From assembly GCA_011330645.1 (NCBI GenBank), contig DRQB01000198.1, forward strand, positions 1-12,338: 12,338 nucleotides of DNA. The letters are read 5' to 3'. Origin of the DNA: Campylobacterota bacterium. GTDB lineage: Bacteria > Campylobacterota > Campylobacteria > Campylobacterales > Sulfurovaceae. Shown here in pieces: positions 1 through 6,066 of this stretch; position 1 is the stretch's first letter, and each line of letters opens with the position of its first letter. Position numbers and translations under genes: made by a program. The notes below the pieces were generated by a model. The model saw only the letters and a program-made list of their open reading frames with translations, ran no database searches and was not told the DNA's origin.

Positions 1-130
1 ACATTTGAGCCATGCTTAGTCCACCTCTTGCTATGCCCAGTATAGCATCAAAGGATTGGTCTATTTTACTTATTAGGGTTTTTAGGTCTTGTTTGTACTC
101 TTCATATGGGTAATATATTTTTTGCATCAT
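1..130 (-). CDS. Phosphoribosyltransferase family protein, N-terminal part (runs off window edge)
   Basis: An open frame starts at ATG 130-128 (a second ATG follows at 127-125) and stays open for 43 codons to the left edge. The protein begins MMQKIYYPYEEYKQDLK and continues to a DAILGIARGGLSMAQ segment at about residues 28-42. The aromatic-rich 'YxYEExxxDLKxLxxKI' start followed by 'DAIxGIARGGL' is typical of small type I phosphoribosyltransferases of the hypoxanthine/xanthine-guanine salvage group. These transfer the phosphoribosyl group of PRPP to a purine-like base in the cytoplasm. The catalytic PRPP-binding loop would lie beyond the window, so the substrate cannot be told. The gene lies 30 bases downstream of mqnE on the same strand, with a REP-like hairpin between them, and may share its transcript. 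No clear ribosome-binding site precedes the double ATG. The family call is fairly good; specificity is unknown. Confidence 0.65.
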   Translation of the reverse strand, partial: MMQKIYYPYEEYKQDLKTLISKIDQSFDAILGIARGGLSMAQM

Positions 131-140
131 ATCAGTTAAA

Positions 141-164
141 GGTACGGTGGCAATCGCACCCTAC
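141..164 (-). repeat. REP-like hairpin with GTAG head, copy 1 (overlaps mqnE stop)
   Basis: Read on the minus strand, this is a GTAG tetranucleotide followed by an 8-base imperfect stem with a 4-base loop. On the plus strand the arms are GGTACGGT (141-148) and ATCGCACC (153-160), with loop GGCA and terminal CTAC at 161-164. The stem has one A-C mismatch and one G-T wobble. Size, loop and head match the copy at 6043-6066, which has a perfect stem. The TAG of the head (163-161) is the stop codon of mqnE. No T-run follows, so it is not a standard intrinsic terminator. Confidence 0.75.
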
Positions 165-1225
165 GCATACACTTTCAATTCATTATAAAGGCTATCGCGC
201 TCCACAGGCGTAAACCCAGAGTTTTTGATAAGTGCAATAAAATCATCTAACTCCATACCGTTAGCACTTTTTGCTCCTGCGGCAGATTGGATGGCTTCTT
301 TTTCTATGGTGCCGTCTAGGTCATTGGCTCCGAACTCTTGGGCGATGAGTGCTAGGTTTATGGTGCTTGTTGCCCAGTAGGCTTTGATGTTAGGGATATT
401 GTCTAACAATATTCTAGCTATCGCATAGGTTTTAAGTACTTCTTGCCCAGATGGAAAGTTACAGTTCTTCAGGTAGTTGTTCTCTTTTTGGTAGACCAAA
501 GGAATGAAGGCATTAAATCCACCTGTTCGGTCTTGTAAATCACGTAAACGTAACATGTGGTCTATACGGTGAGCACGTGTCTCTACATGACCGAAGAGCA
601 TGGTAGCATTTGACTCTTTGCCTCTGTTGTGCCATTTTTCATGTATCTCTAACCATTGGTCAGAGGTTACTTTACCTTTACAAAGGTATTCTCTAACCTT
701 TTCATCAAAGATTTCAGCACCACCACCAGGCATAGAGTCTACACCATTTTCTATCATCTGGTCAAGTACTTCATCATAACTCAAGCCATACTCACGGTGT
801 AAAAAATCCACCTCAGCGGCTGTCATAGATTTGATGTGTACATCTGGGAATTTTGCACGTATCTTTCTAAAGGCTCCCATGTACCATTCTACCCCATCTT
901 TAGGATTGTGTGCAGAGACAATATGTAGTTCTTTGGCACCTTTTTCTATGGATTTTGTGGCAATGTCAAGTATTTGTTCATGGGTTAACGTGTATTGGTT
1001 TGGGTTTTTACGTGTGGCAGAGTAGGCACAGAATTTACAGACATCTGCACAGACATTGGTAGGATTGATATGGCGATTGATGTTGAAGTATGATTTATTC
1101 CCAAATTTTTCTCTGCGTATTTCATCGGCAAGTTCACCTAATGTGTACAAATCCAAATCATAAAGAGCCTCACCCTCTTCTTGGCTAAGTCTCACTCTAT
1201 TGCGTACCTTTTCTATCAATTCCAT
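161..1225 (-). CDS. mqnE: Aminofutalosine synthase MqnE (radical SAM)
   Basis: This 354-residue radical S-adenosylmethionine enzyme joins 3-[(1-carboxyvinyl)oxy]benzoate to the adenosyl group to make 6-amino-6-deoxyfutalosine, an early step of the futalosine route to menaquinone in the cytoplasm. The [4Fe-4S]-binding CxxxCxxC motif is visible as C59, C63 and C66 in the context HINPTNVCADVCKFCAYS. The 'HINPTN' lead-in, together with PGGGAEIF at 166-173 and NATMLFGHVE at 206-215, favours MqnE over its paralogue MqnC. Length is normal for the family. The start at 1225 fits the N-terminus, although the ribosome-binding site is weak. A TGnTATAAT-type promoter box lies about 35 bases upstream. The C-terminus is set by a TAG stop that belongs to a REP-like hairpin. 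A probable phosphoribosyltransferase follows on the same strand. Menaquinone is the usual respiratory quinone in Campylobacterota, and many of them make it by this route. Confidence 0.93.
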   Translation of the reverse strand: MELIEKVRNRVRLSQEEGEALYDLDLYTLGELADEIRREKFGNKSYFNINRHINPTNVCADVCKFCAYSATRKNPNQYTLTHEQILDIATKSIEKGAKELHIVSAHNPKDGVEWYMGAFRKIRAKFPDVHIKSMTAAEVDFLHREYGLSYDEVLDQMIENGVDSMPGGGAEIFDEKVREYLCKGKVTSDQWLEIHEKWHNRGKESNATMLFGHVETRAHRIDHMLRLRDLQDRTGGFNAFIPLVYQKENNYLKNCNFPSGQEVLKTYAIARILLDNIPNIKAYWATSTINLALIAQEFGANDLDGTIEKEAIQSAAGAKSANGMELDDFIALIKNSGFTPVERDSLYNELKVYA

Positions 1226-1254
1226 CTGCTACCAATCCATCATTAGTTATTTTG

Positions 1255-1266
1255 GGTATTATACCA
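1255..1266. promoter_or_regulatory. Divergent promoter box between mqnE and glnD
   Basis: The 51-base gap between the divergent starts contains GGTATTATACC (1255-1265), an 11-base palindrome apart from its central base. On the minus strand bases 1266-1258 read TGGTATAAT, an extended -10 element (TG-N-TATAAT) that would start the mqnE transcript near 1251, leaving a leader of about 25 bases. On the plus strand 1257-1262 read TATTAT, an acceptable -10 for glnD that would start near 1269. No -35 hexamer is evident on either side, which is common in Campylobacterota promoters. The site is inferred from sequence alone. Confidence 0.5.
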
Positions 1267-1276
1267 ATATAACATT

Positions 1277-3760
1277 ATGGAGAGTGTAGTGGAGAAAGTA
1301 AAAGCACAAATCGAAGAACTTTTGTATGAAAATGCAGCTGATTTTGAGATAGCAAAAGTACTCAAGCAAGAGATAAAAACATATTTTGATACGCTTGAAG
1401 ATACCTTTGCTACATCAGGAGGGAAAGACTTTCTTGTCAAACATACAAAAAAAATAGACAGTATCTTAAAACTTATCTTCAAAGTAGCACAACGTGAGAT
1501 GTTTGGGGATTATGCACCTATGAAGAACTCTATTCCTTTGGCTCTTGTAGCTCTAGGTTCCTATGGACGAGAGCAACTTTGTGTTTATTCAGATATTGAT
1601 CTTATGATTGTCTATAAAGATATACATGGATACAACACCAAAGAAATGATAGAGAAGATACTCTATATACTTTGGGATACAGGACTTAAACTTGGTCATC
1701 GTGTCCATACCGTTGAAGAACTTTATGCTGTTTCTAAAACGGATATAACCATTAAAACTGCTCTTATAGAATCACGTTTTATAGAAGGTTCTAGCTTTAT
1801 TTGGATGGAAACAGAAAATGCCATCTCACAAATACGTCATGATGACATCGAAAGTTTTATCCATTTAAAATTACAGGAACAAGAGAAAAAACATAAAAAA
1901 TATCCTCTCACAATGGAGCCAAATCTTAAAGAAGGAGTAGGTGGATTTAGAGATGCCAACCTTGTATACTGGATAGGGAAAATTCTCTATAATACAAACA
2001 ATATCAAATCACTCCCTTCTCAAGTAATAGAAGAAAACGAATATAAAACTTTTCGGGTGGCATTAGAATTTTTATTTCGTGTACGATCTGCGCTACATTT
2101 AGCATCAGGGAAAAAAGAAGACAAATTACGTTTAGATCTTATCCCTAAAGTCTCACAACTTTTAGGATATCCACAAACCAAAGAAGGACACATGAAGTTT
2201 GCTAAAAAAGTGACTTCTAGTTTAAAAATCATTAGGCTATATAGTACAATTTGGCTTGAAATTTTAACCCGTGACTATACCAATAAATACAATAACAACA
2301 ACTACATTACACCTTCAAAAGAAAAGGAAACTTTTCATACCTTGCTTAAAGAACTTTGTCATCATGCAAAGAAACCTTTCTATGCACATCCAACATTTTT
2401 AAAAGCACTCATAATCTCACAAAGGTCAGATCGTCCCGATGATGCTCTTTATAAAACCATTGCAACCATTTTTCATCAACCTTATAGCTATTGTATCTTG
2501 ACATCACTTTCTCATGCCAGATTACTAAAATATACCATTCCGCCTATTAAAAAAGTCGTTGATTTACCACAATTTGATGGCTACCATCAATATGCTGTAG
2601 ATATACATTCTATCCGTTGTATGTACCATTTAGAGCATATTGAAGATACTTTTATTCAAGATTTGTTCCAGAGTTTAACTGCCGATGAAAAAGTTATGCT
2701 AAAAATCGTTACCTTTTTACATGATGCAGGCAAAGGAAGGAAACGTGACCATCATTTTGTAGGGGCTTCTTTATTTAAAATTTTTGCTACCAAACTACAT
2801 CTGAATGATTCACTTATTAAAATGGGTGAAACACTTATCCTTTATCATACACTTATGAGTAACATCGCACAACGTGAAGACATTTATAGCGAGAAAGTTA
2901 TTTTAAGTTTTGCTTCACATTTTCCCAGTAAAAAACTTTTAGATATGATCTATATACTGACATATGCCGATATGTCTGGAGTGGGGGCAGATATTTATAA
3001 TTCATTTAATGCACGTCTCATCAAAACCCTTTATCGTCAATCTATTGACGTTTTGGGGCGCACTGCTATGCTCGATGAAGCTGCAAAACGTGCTAAAAAA
3101 GAAGCTTCACTAAAGAAGAATCATGATTTTTTAAAGCTCAAAAAATCTGAACAAAAGAAGATACTCCAAATGCCATCCAATCTTCTTTTTTTACGTTACA
3201 GACCACAGCGTATCGTAGATATTTCAAAAAAAGCACTAGAGACAAACAGCTATGAATATTACATCACAAATCATGATTATTTAACCATTGAAATCATACG
3301 TTCTGGTACATTTAATTTGAGTTATCTGTTATCTAAACTTAATGCACTTGATATTGTCAATATGGATATTTGTAAACTTTTTAATGAACTCAAATATTTT
3401 AAAATAGATTTTGCACAAAATGTCAGTCAAGAAGAGGTAGGTTTTATCGAAGAATTTATACAACAAGCTTATGCATCGACACAAATGAGAAGTACCTATA
3501 TTCCTGATATTTTCAAAGAGGATATAGATGTAGATTGTGAACATTCACAAACCTATGCACTGATGCATCTCAAAAGTAAAAATCAAAAAGGATTGCTTGC
3601 TTATATCATAGAGATGTTTGACGAGATGGGAATAGACATCGTTACAGCCAAAGTGCATACACTGAAAAACCGAGTTCGAGACATGTTTCTCATCGAAAAG
3701 AATGGAAACTTTTGTCATAATGTTGATACGATAATAGAAAAATTAACTGGGGAAAAATAA
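1277..3760 (+). CDS. glnD: Bifunctional [protein-PII] uridylyltransferase / uridylyl-removing enzyme GlnD
   Basis: GlnD senses glutamine and uridylylates or de-uridylylates PII signal proteins, linking nitrogen status to glutamine synthetase and ammonium uptake. Length is 827 residues, slightly shorter than the E. coli protein of about 890. The nucleotidyltransferase motif is clear at residues 94-110 (G94-S95-Y-G-R-E ... S105-D106-I-D108-L), with the metal-binding aspartates D106 and D108. The conserved DxYHxYxVDxH block is at 434-444. The HD phosphohydrolase signature, with H482-D483 in LHDAGKGRxxDHxxVGA, supplies the uridylyl-removing activity. The C-terminus holds a clear ACT domain (about 760-827) and a more divergent stretch before it that probably is the first ACT domain. 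ATG 1277 has no ribosome-binding site. GTG 1289, four codons on, has GGAG six bases upstream (1279-1282) and may be the true start. glmS follows after 2 bases. Confidence 0.9.
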   Translation: MESVVEKVKAQIEELLYENAADFEIAKVLKQEIKTYFDTLEDTFATSGGKDFLVKHTKKIDSILKLIFKVAQREMFGDYAPMKNSIPLALVALGSYGREQLCVYSDIDLMIVYKDIHGYNTKEMIEKILYILWDTGLKLGHRVHTVEELYAVSKTDITIKTALIESRFIEGSSFIWMETENAISQIRHDDIESFIHLKLQEQEKKHKKYPLTMEPNLKEGVGGFRDANLVYWIGKILYNTNNIKSLPSQVIEENEYKTFRVALEFLFRVRSALHLASGKKEDKLRLDLIPKVSQLLGYPQTKEGHMKFAKKVTSSLKIIRLYSTIWLEILTRDYTNKYNNNNYITPSKEKETFHTLLKELCHHAKKPFYAHPTFLKALIISQRSDRPDDALYKTIATIFHQPYSYCILTSLSHARLLKYTIPPIKKVVDLPQFDGYHQYAVDIHSIRCMYHLEHIEDTFIQDLFQSLTADEKVMLKIVTFLHDAGKGRKRDHHFVGASLFKIFATKLHLNDSLIKMGETLILYHTLMSNIAQREDIYSEKVILSFASHFPSKKLLDMIYILTYADMSGVGADIYNSFNARLIKTLYRQSIDVLGRTAMLDEAAKRAKKEASLKKNHDFLKLKKSEQKKILQMPSNLLFLRYRPQRIVDISKKALETNSYEYYITNHDYLTIEIIRSGTFNLSYLLSKLNALDIVNMDICKLFNELKYFKIDFAQNVSQEEVGFIEEFIQQAYASTQMRSTYIPDIFKEDIDVDCEHSQTYALMHLKSKNQKGLLAYIIEMFDEMGIDIVTAKVHTLKNRVRDMFLIEKNGNFCHNVDTIIEKLTGEK

Positions 3761-3762
3761 TC

Positions 3763-5571
3763 ATGTGTGGAATTGTAGGCTATTTAGGAAACGAAGAAAA
3801 AAAAGAAATTTTGCTTGATGGACTGCAAGAATTAGAATACCGTGGCTATGACTCAGCTGGTATTGCCGTCATCGAAGGAGATAAACTGAGCCAGTTTAAG
3901 GCCATAGGAAAACTCGAAAACCTTAGAGAAAAAACGAAGGCTTACCAAACAGAAGGCTTTGGTATTAGTATCGGACACACACGTTGGGCAACACACGGTA
4001 AACCTACAGAGCTTAATGCACACCCACACCTAGGTGCATACTCTTATGTCGTACATAATGGAATTATAGAAAACTATCAAGAGCTTAAAGAGGAACTTCA
4101 AGCTGATGGCGTAAACTTTTTAAGCCAGACAGACACAGAGACTATCGTCCACCTCTTTGAAAAAAACCATAAAACAGCTGACTCAGTTTTTGCTGCTTTT
4201 GAAAAAACTATAAAGCGCCTAGATGGTGCCTATGCCACCCTACTCATCACTGAAGCAGACCCAAATACCATTTATTTTGCGAAAAATGGGTCACCGATGC
4301 TCATAGGATTTAACGGTGATGATATCTACTTTGCTTCTTCTGATACCCCTATCATAGGTAAGGCTACAGAGGTTTACTATCTAGAAGATGGTGAGTATGG
4401 CTATGCTAAACAAGGGGAAGTCAAACTTTTTAATGGCAAAGGTGAAAAAAGCTTTACCAAACAAGCGCTCACGGCAGACAAAGTCTCTGCACAAAAAGAT
4501 GGCTACAGATTTTTTATGGAAAAAGAGATTTATGAACAAAGTGCTGTGATGACTGACACTATGATAGGACGTGTTTTAGATGATGCCATCAACTTTGAAG
4601 AGTTGGATAACGACTTTTTTGAGGGTATCTATGCCATTAAAATCTGTGCCTGTGGTACCTCTTATCATTCTGCATTGGCGAGTAGTTACTTGTTTGAACG
4701 TCTTGGTCAAATGCGTTGTGATGTTGAGATAGCATCAGAGTTCAGATATAAAGAACCATTCCTCACTGAAAAAACCCTCTTTATTACGATTTCACAGAGT
4801 GGAGAAACTGCCGATACCCTAGAGGCACTTAAAATGGCAAAAGCCGCTGGCATGAAAACCCTTAGTATCTGTAATGTAGACAATTCATCTATCGTCAGAG
4901 AGAGTGATGCTGCTATCCTCACCCGTGCAGGTATAGAAAAGGGAGTAGCAAGTACCAAAGCATTTGCGACACAAAGCATGGTGCTTTGGATGTTAGCTCT
5001 CTATGTAGGACAAATCAAAAATACTGTTTCAAAAGAGACGATACACACAGAAATCACAGCGATGCTTCACACACCAAAAGCACTTATGGTCACAGATGAA
5101 CTACATGCTAAACTACACAGACTTAGCAAACGTTACTTACATGGGCATGGTTTCTTCTTCATTGGACGTGACATCTTCTTCCCACTAGCACTTGAGGGTG
5201 CTCTAAAACTCAAAGAGATAAGCTACCTCCACGCAGAAGGCTACCCAGCAGGAGAGATGAAACACGGCCCTATCGCCCTAGCTGACAGCGAACTCTTTAC
5301 CATCGCTCTCATGCCAAAGACGATGCACTATGACAAGATAAAGTCAAACGTAGAAGAGCTTAGTGCAAGAGATGCCACCATCTTAGCCATCAGCCCAGAG
5401 CCATTTGAACTTGCCGATGATTTCGTACAGACGCAATACAGCTCTCACCCGATGGTAGAGTTTTTTGAGATGATGGTGGTTACGCAGTTGTTAGCACTTG
5501 AAATTTCTGTTCGGCTTGGGAATGATGTGGATATGCCTAGGAACTTGGCTAAGAGTGTTACAGTAGAATAA
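3763..5571 (+). CDS. glmS: Glutamine--fructose-6-phosphate aminotransferase (isomerizing)
   Basis: GlmS makes glucosamine-6-phosphate from fructose-6-phosphate and glutamine, the committed step toward UDP-N-acetylglucosamine for peptidoglycan and lipopolysaccharide. The 602-residue length is standard. The N-terminal class II glutaminase domain starts with the nucleophile C2 after Met removal (MCGIVGYLG), followed by RGYDSAG (27-33), GHTRWATHG (71-79), HNG (98-100) and QTDTE (122-126). Two SIS sugar-isomerase domains follow, with CGTSYHS at 297-303, SQSGE at 344-348, and the HAEGYPAGEMKHGP segment in the second. The protein ends in the canonical LAKSVTVE tail, whose lysine (K597) corresponds to the residue that forms the Schiff base with the sugar. 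It starts 2 bases after glnD, with GGGGA about 9 bases upstream, so the two are almost certainly co-transcribed. No glmS ribozyme precedes it. Confidence 0.97.
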   Translation: MCGIVGYLGNEEKKEILLDGLQELEYRGYDSAGIAVIEGDKLSQFKAIGKLENLREKTKAYQTEGFGISIGHTRWATHGKPTELNAHPHLGAYSYVVHNGIIENYQELKEELQADGVNFLSQTDTETIVHLFEKNHKTADSVFAAFEKTIKRLDGAYATLLITEADPNTIYFAKNGSPMLIGFNGDDIYFASSDTPIIGKATEVYYLEDGEYGYAKQGEVKLFNGKGEKSFTKQALTADKVSAQKDGYRFFMEKEIYEQSAVMTDTMIGRVLDDAINFEELDNDFFEGIYAIKICACGTSYHSALASSYLFERLGQMRCDVEIASEFRYKEPFLTEKTLFITISQSGETADTLEALKMAKAAGMKTLSICNVDNSSIVRESDAAILTRAGIEKGVASTKAFATQSMVLWMLALYVGQIKNTVSKETIHTEITAMLHTPKALMVTDELHAKLHRLSKRYLHGHGFFFIGRDIFFPLALEGALKLKEISYLHAEGYPAGEMKHGPIALADSELFTIALMPKTMHYDKIKSNVEELSARDATILAISPEPFELADDFVQTQYSSHPMVEFFEMMVVTQLLALEISVRLGNDVDMPRNLAKSVTVE

Positions 5572-5572
5572 T

Positions 5573-5577
5573 AAAGG
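5573..5577 (+). promoter_or_regulatory. Ribosome-binding site supporting the TTG start of the small membrane protein
   Basis: AAAGG lies six bases upstream of TTG 5584, just after the glmS stop codon (5569-5571). It is the main support for a TTG start here, since no in-frame ATG or GTG occurs near the beginning of this frame. Confidence 0.5.
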
Positions 5578-5583
5578 TTAAAC

Positions 5584-5886
5584 TTGATTGATTCACTACT
5601 TAATATTTTTATCACTGGTTTAATAGGTATAATACTTGCTTATTTAATACCTATACCTAAAAATATTATGAATTATATTGCTTTAGGGGTATTAGGTTTT
5701 TTAAGTCTATCATTTATTTATATATTTTTTGCAATGAATTACAGTATATTAAATAATTTTCAAAGTTGGGGAAAATCGATTTTTACAACCTTATTATCTT
5801 TATTTTCTTTGGCTATATCATTTTATACTATTCATCTATTTAAAAAAATGTGGAGATATATAAAACTATCGGAAGAAGAGAACTAA
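5584..5886 (+). CDS. Small hypothetical membrane protein, three predicted helices
   Basis: This is a 100-residue protein of unrecognised family. Hydrophobic stretches at about residues 5-23, 28-51 and 66-86 predict three membrane helices. A positively charged segment (KKMWRYIK) and an acidic tail (SEEEN) follow the last helix, suggesting the C-terminus is cytoplasmic. It starts at TTG 5584 with AAAGG six bases upstream and sits 12 bases after glmS, so it may be the third gene of the glnD-glmS transcript. Its codons are visibly more A/T-rich than those of glmS, which may reflect its hydrophobic composition, recent acquisition or weak constraint. The reading frame is intact, and a clean stop is followed directly by a REP-like hairpin. 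No enzymatic motif is seen, and I assign no function. Confidence 0.6.
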   Translation: MIDSLLNIFITGLIGIILAYLIPIPKNIMNYIALGVLGFLSLSFIYIFFAMNYSILNNFQSWGKSIFTTLLSLFSLAISFYTIHLFKKMWRYIKLSEEEN

Positions 5887-5897
5887 TATATAATATT

Positions 5898-5923
5898 GTA
5901 GGGTGTTGTCCCACGACAACACC
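5898..5923 (+). repeat. REP-like hairpin with GTAG head, copy 2
   Basis: GTAG (5898-5901) is followed by a perfect 9-base-pair stem, GGTGTTGTC (5902-5910) pairing with GACAACACC (5915-5923), around the 4-base loop CCAC. It lies 12 bases after the stop of the small membrane protein. There is no T-run after it, so it is not a typical intrinsic terminator, although the hairpin could still protect a transcript end. It forms an inverted pair with the copy at 5975-6000. Confidence 0.8.
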
Positions 5924-5974
5924 AACACTTCAAACGTCTATATAAAATCTGATTTTCTCATCATTCATATTCAT

Positions 5975-6000
5975 GGTGTTGTAAGGGTACAACACCCTAC
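5975..6000 (-). repeat. REP-like hairpin with GTAG head, copy 3 (inverted relative to copy 2)
   Basis: On the plus strand GGTGTTGTA (5975-5983) pairs perfectly with TACAACACC (5988-5996) around the loop AGGG, followed by CTAC (5997-6000), which is GTAG on the minus strand. Stem length and core match copy 2, with one compensated base-pair change at the tip of the stem and a different loop. Preserved pairing despite base changes indicates that the structure, rather than the exact sequence, is conserved. Confidence 0.8.
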
Positions 6001-6042
6001 GGTGGTTATTGCATTGGGATGTTTATTTTGGATTGTATTGAA

Positions 6043-6066
6043 GGTGCGGTGGCAACCGCACCCTAC
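6043..6066 (-). repeat. REP-like hairpin with GTAG head, copy 4 (overlaps kinase stop)
   Basis: On the plus strand GGTGCGGT (6043-6050) pairs perfectly with ACCGCACC (6055-6062) around GGCA, followed by CTAC (6063-6066). It is the same subtype as copy 1 (same loop GGCA and length). The TAG of the minus-strand GTAG head (6065-6063) is the stop codon of the kinase gene, exactly as copy 1 does for mqnE. Confidence 0.8.

Larger units (their letters stand above)
5887..6062. other. Non-coding gap between convergent genes, filled with REP-like hairpins
   Basis: This 176-base stretch separates the plus-strand small membrane protein from the minus-strand kinase. It contains copies 2 and 3 as an inverted pair with a 51-base spacer, and most of copy 4 at its right end. 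The spacer (5924-5974) and the stretch 6001-6042 show no promoter, terminator or RNA structure that I can support. An open plus-strand frame of 86 codons crosses this area, but it is made of repeat sequence and the antisense end of the kinase gene, and is not convincing. Confidence 0.7.

Noticed and set aside
2020..2232. Minus-strand open frame inside glnD (others at 1243-1482 and 3329-3544)
   Set aside because: Shadow frames of an AT-rich real gene; no domain pattern and no supporting start site.
3761..3762. glmS ribozyme or riboswitch upstream of glmS
   Set aside because: Only 2 bases separate glnD from glmS, so there is no leader that could hold one.
3797..3804. A8 run early in glmS (and a similar A8 run at 1447-1454 in glnD) as phase-variation tracts
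   Set aside because: Both runs are in-frame in housekeeping genes and are short adenine runs expected in AT-rich DNA; there is no sign of a switched-off frame.
4707..4979. Minus-strand 90-codon frame inside glmS
   Set aside because: Antisense to the conserved SIS domain of GlmS; explained by codon bias.
5902..5923. Intrinsic terminator for the glnD-glmS transcript
   Set aside because: The hairpin is strong but no T-run follows on the plus strand; the GTAG head and the related copies fit a REP element better.
5887..6062. CRISPR array in the repeat-rich gap
   Set aside because: Repeats are palindromic, in mixed orientation and of two subtypes, with unequal spacers and no cas genes nearby.
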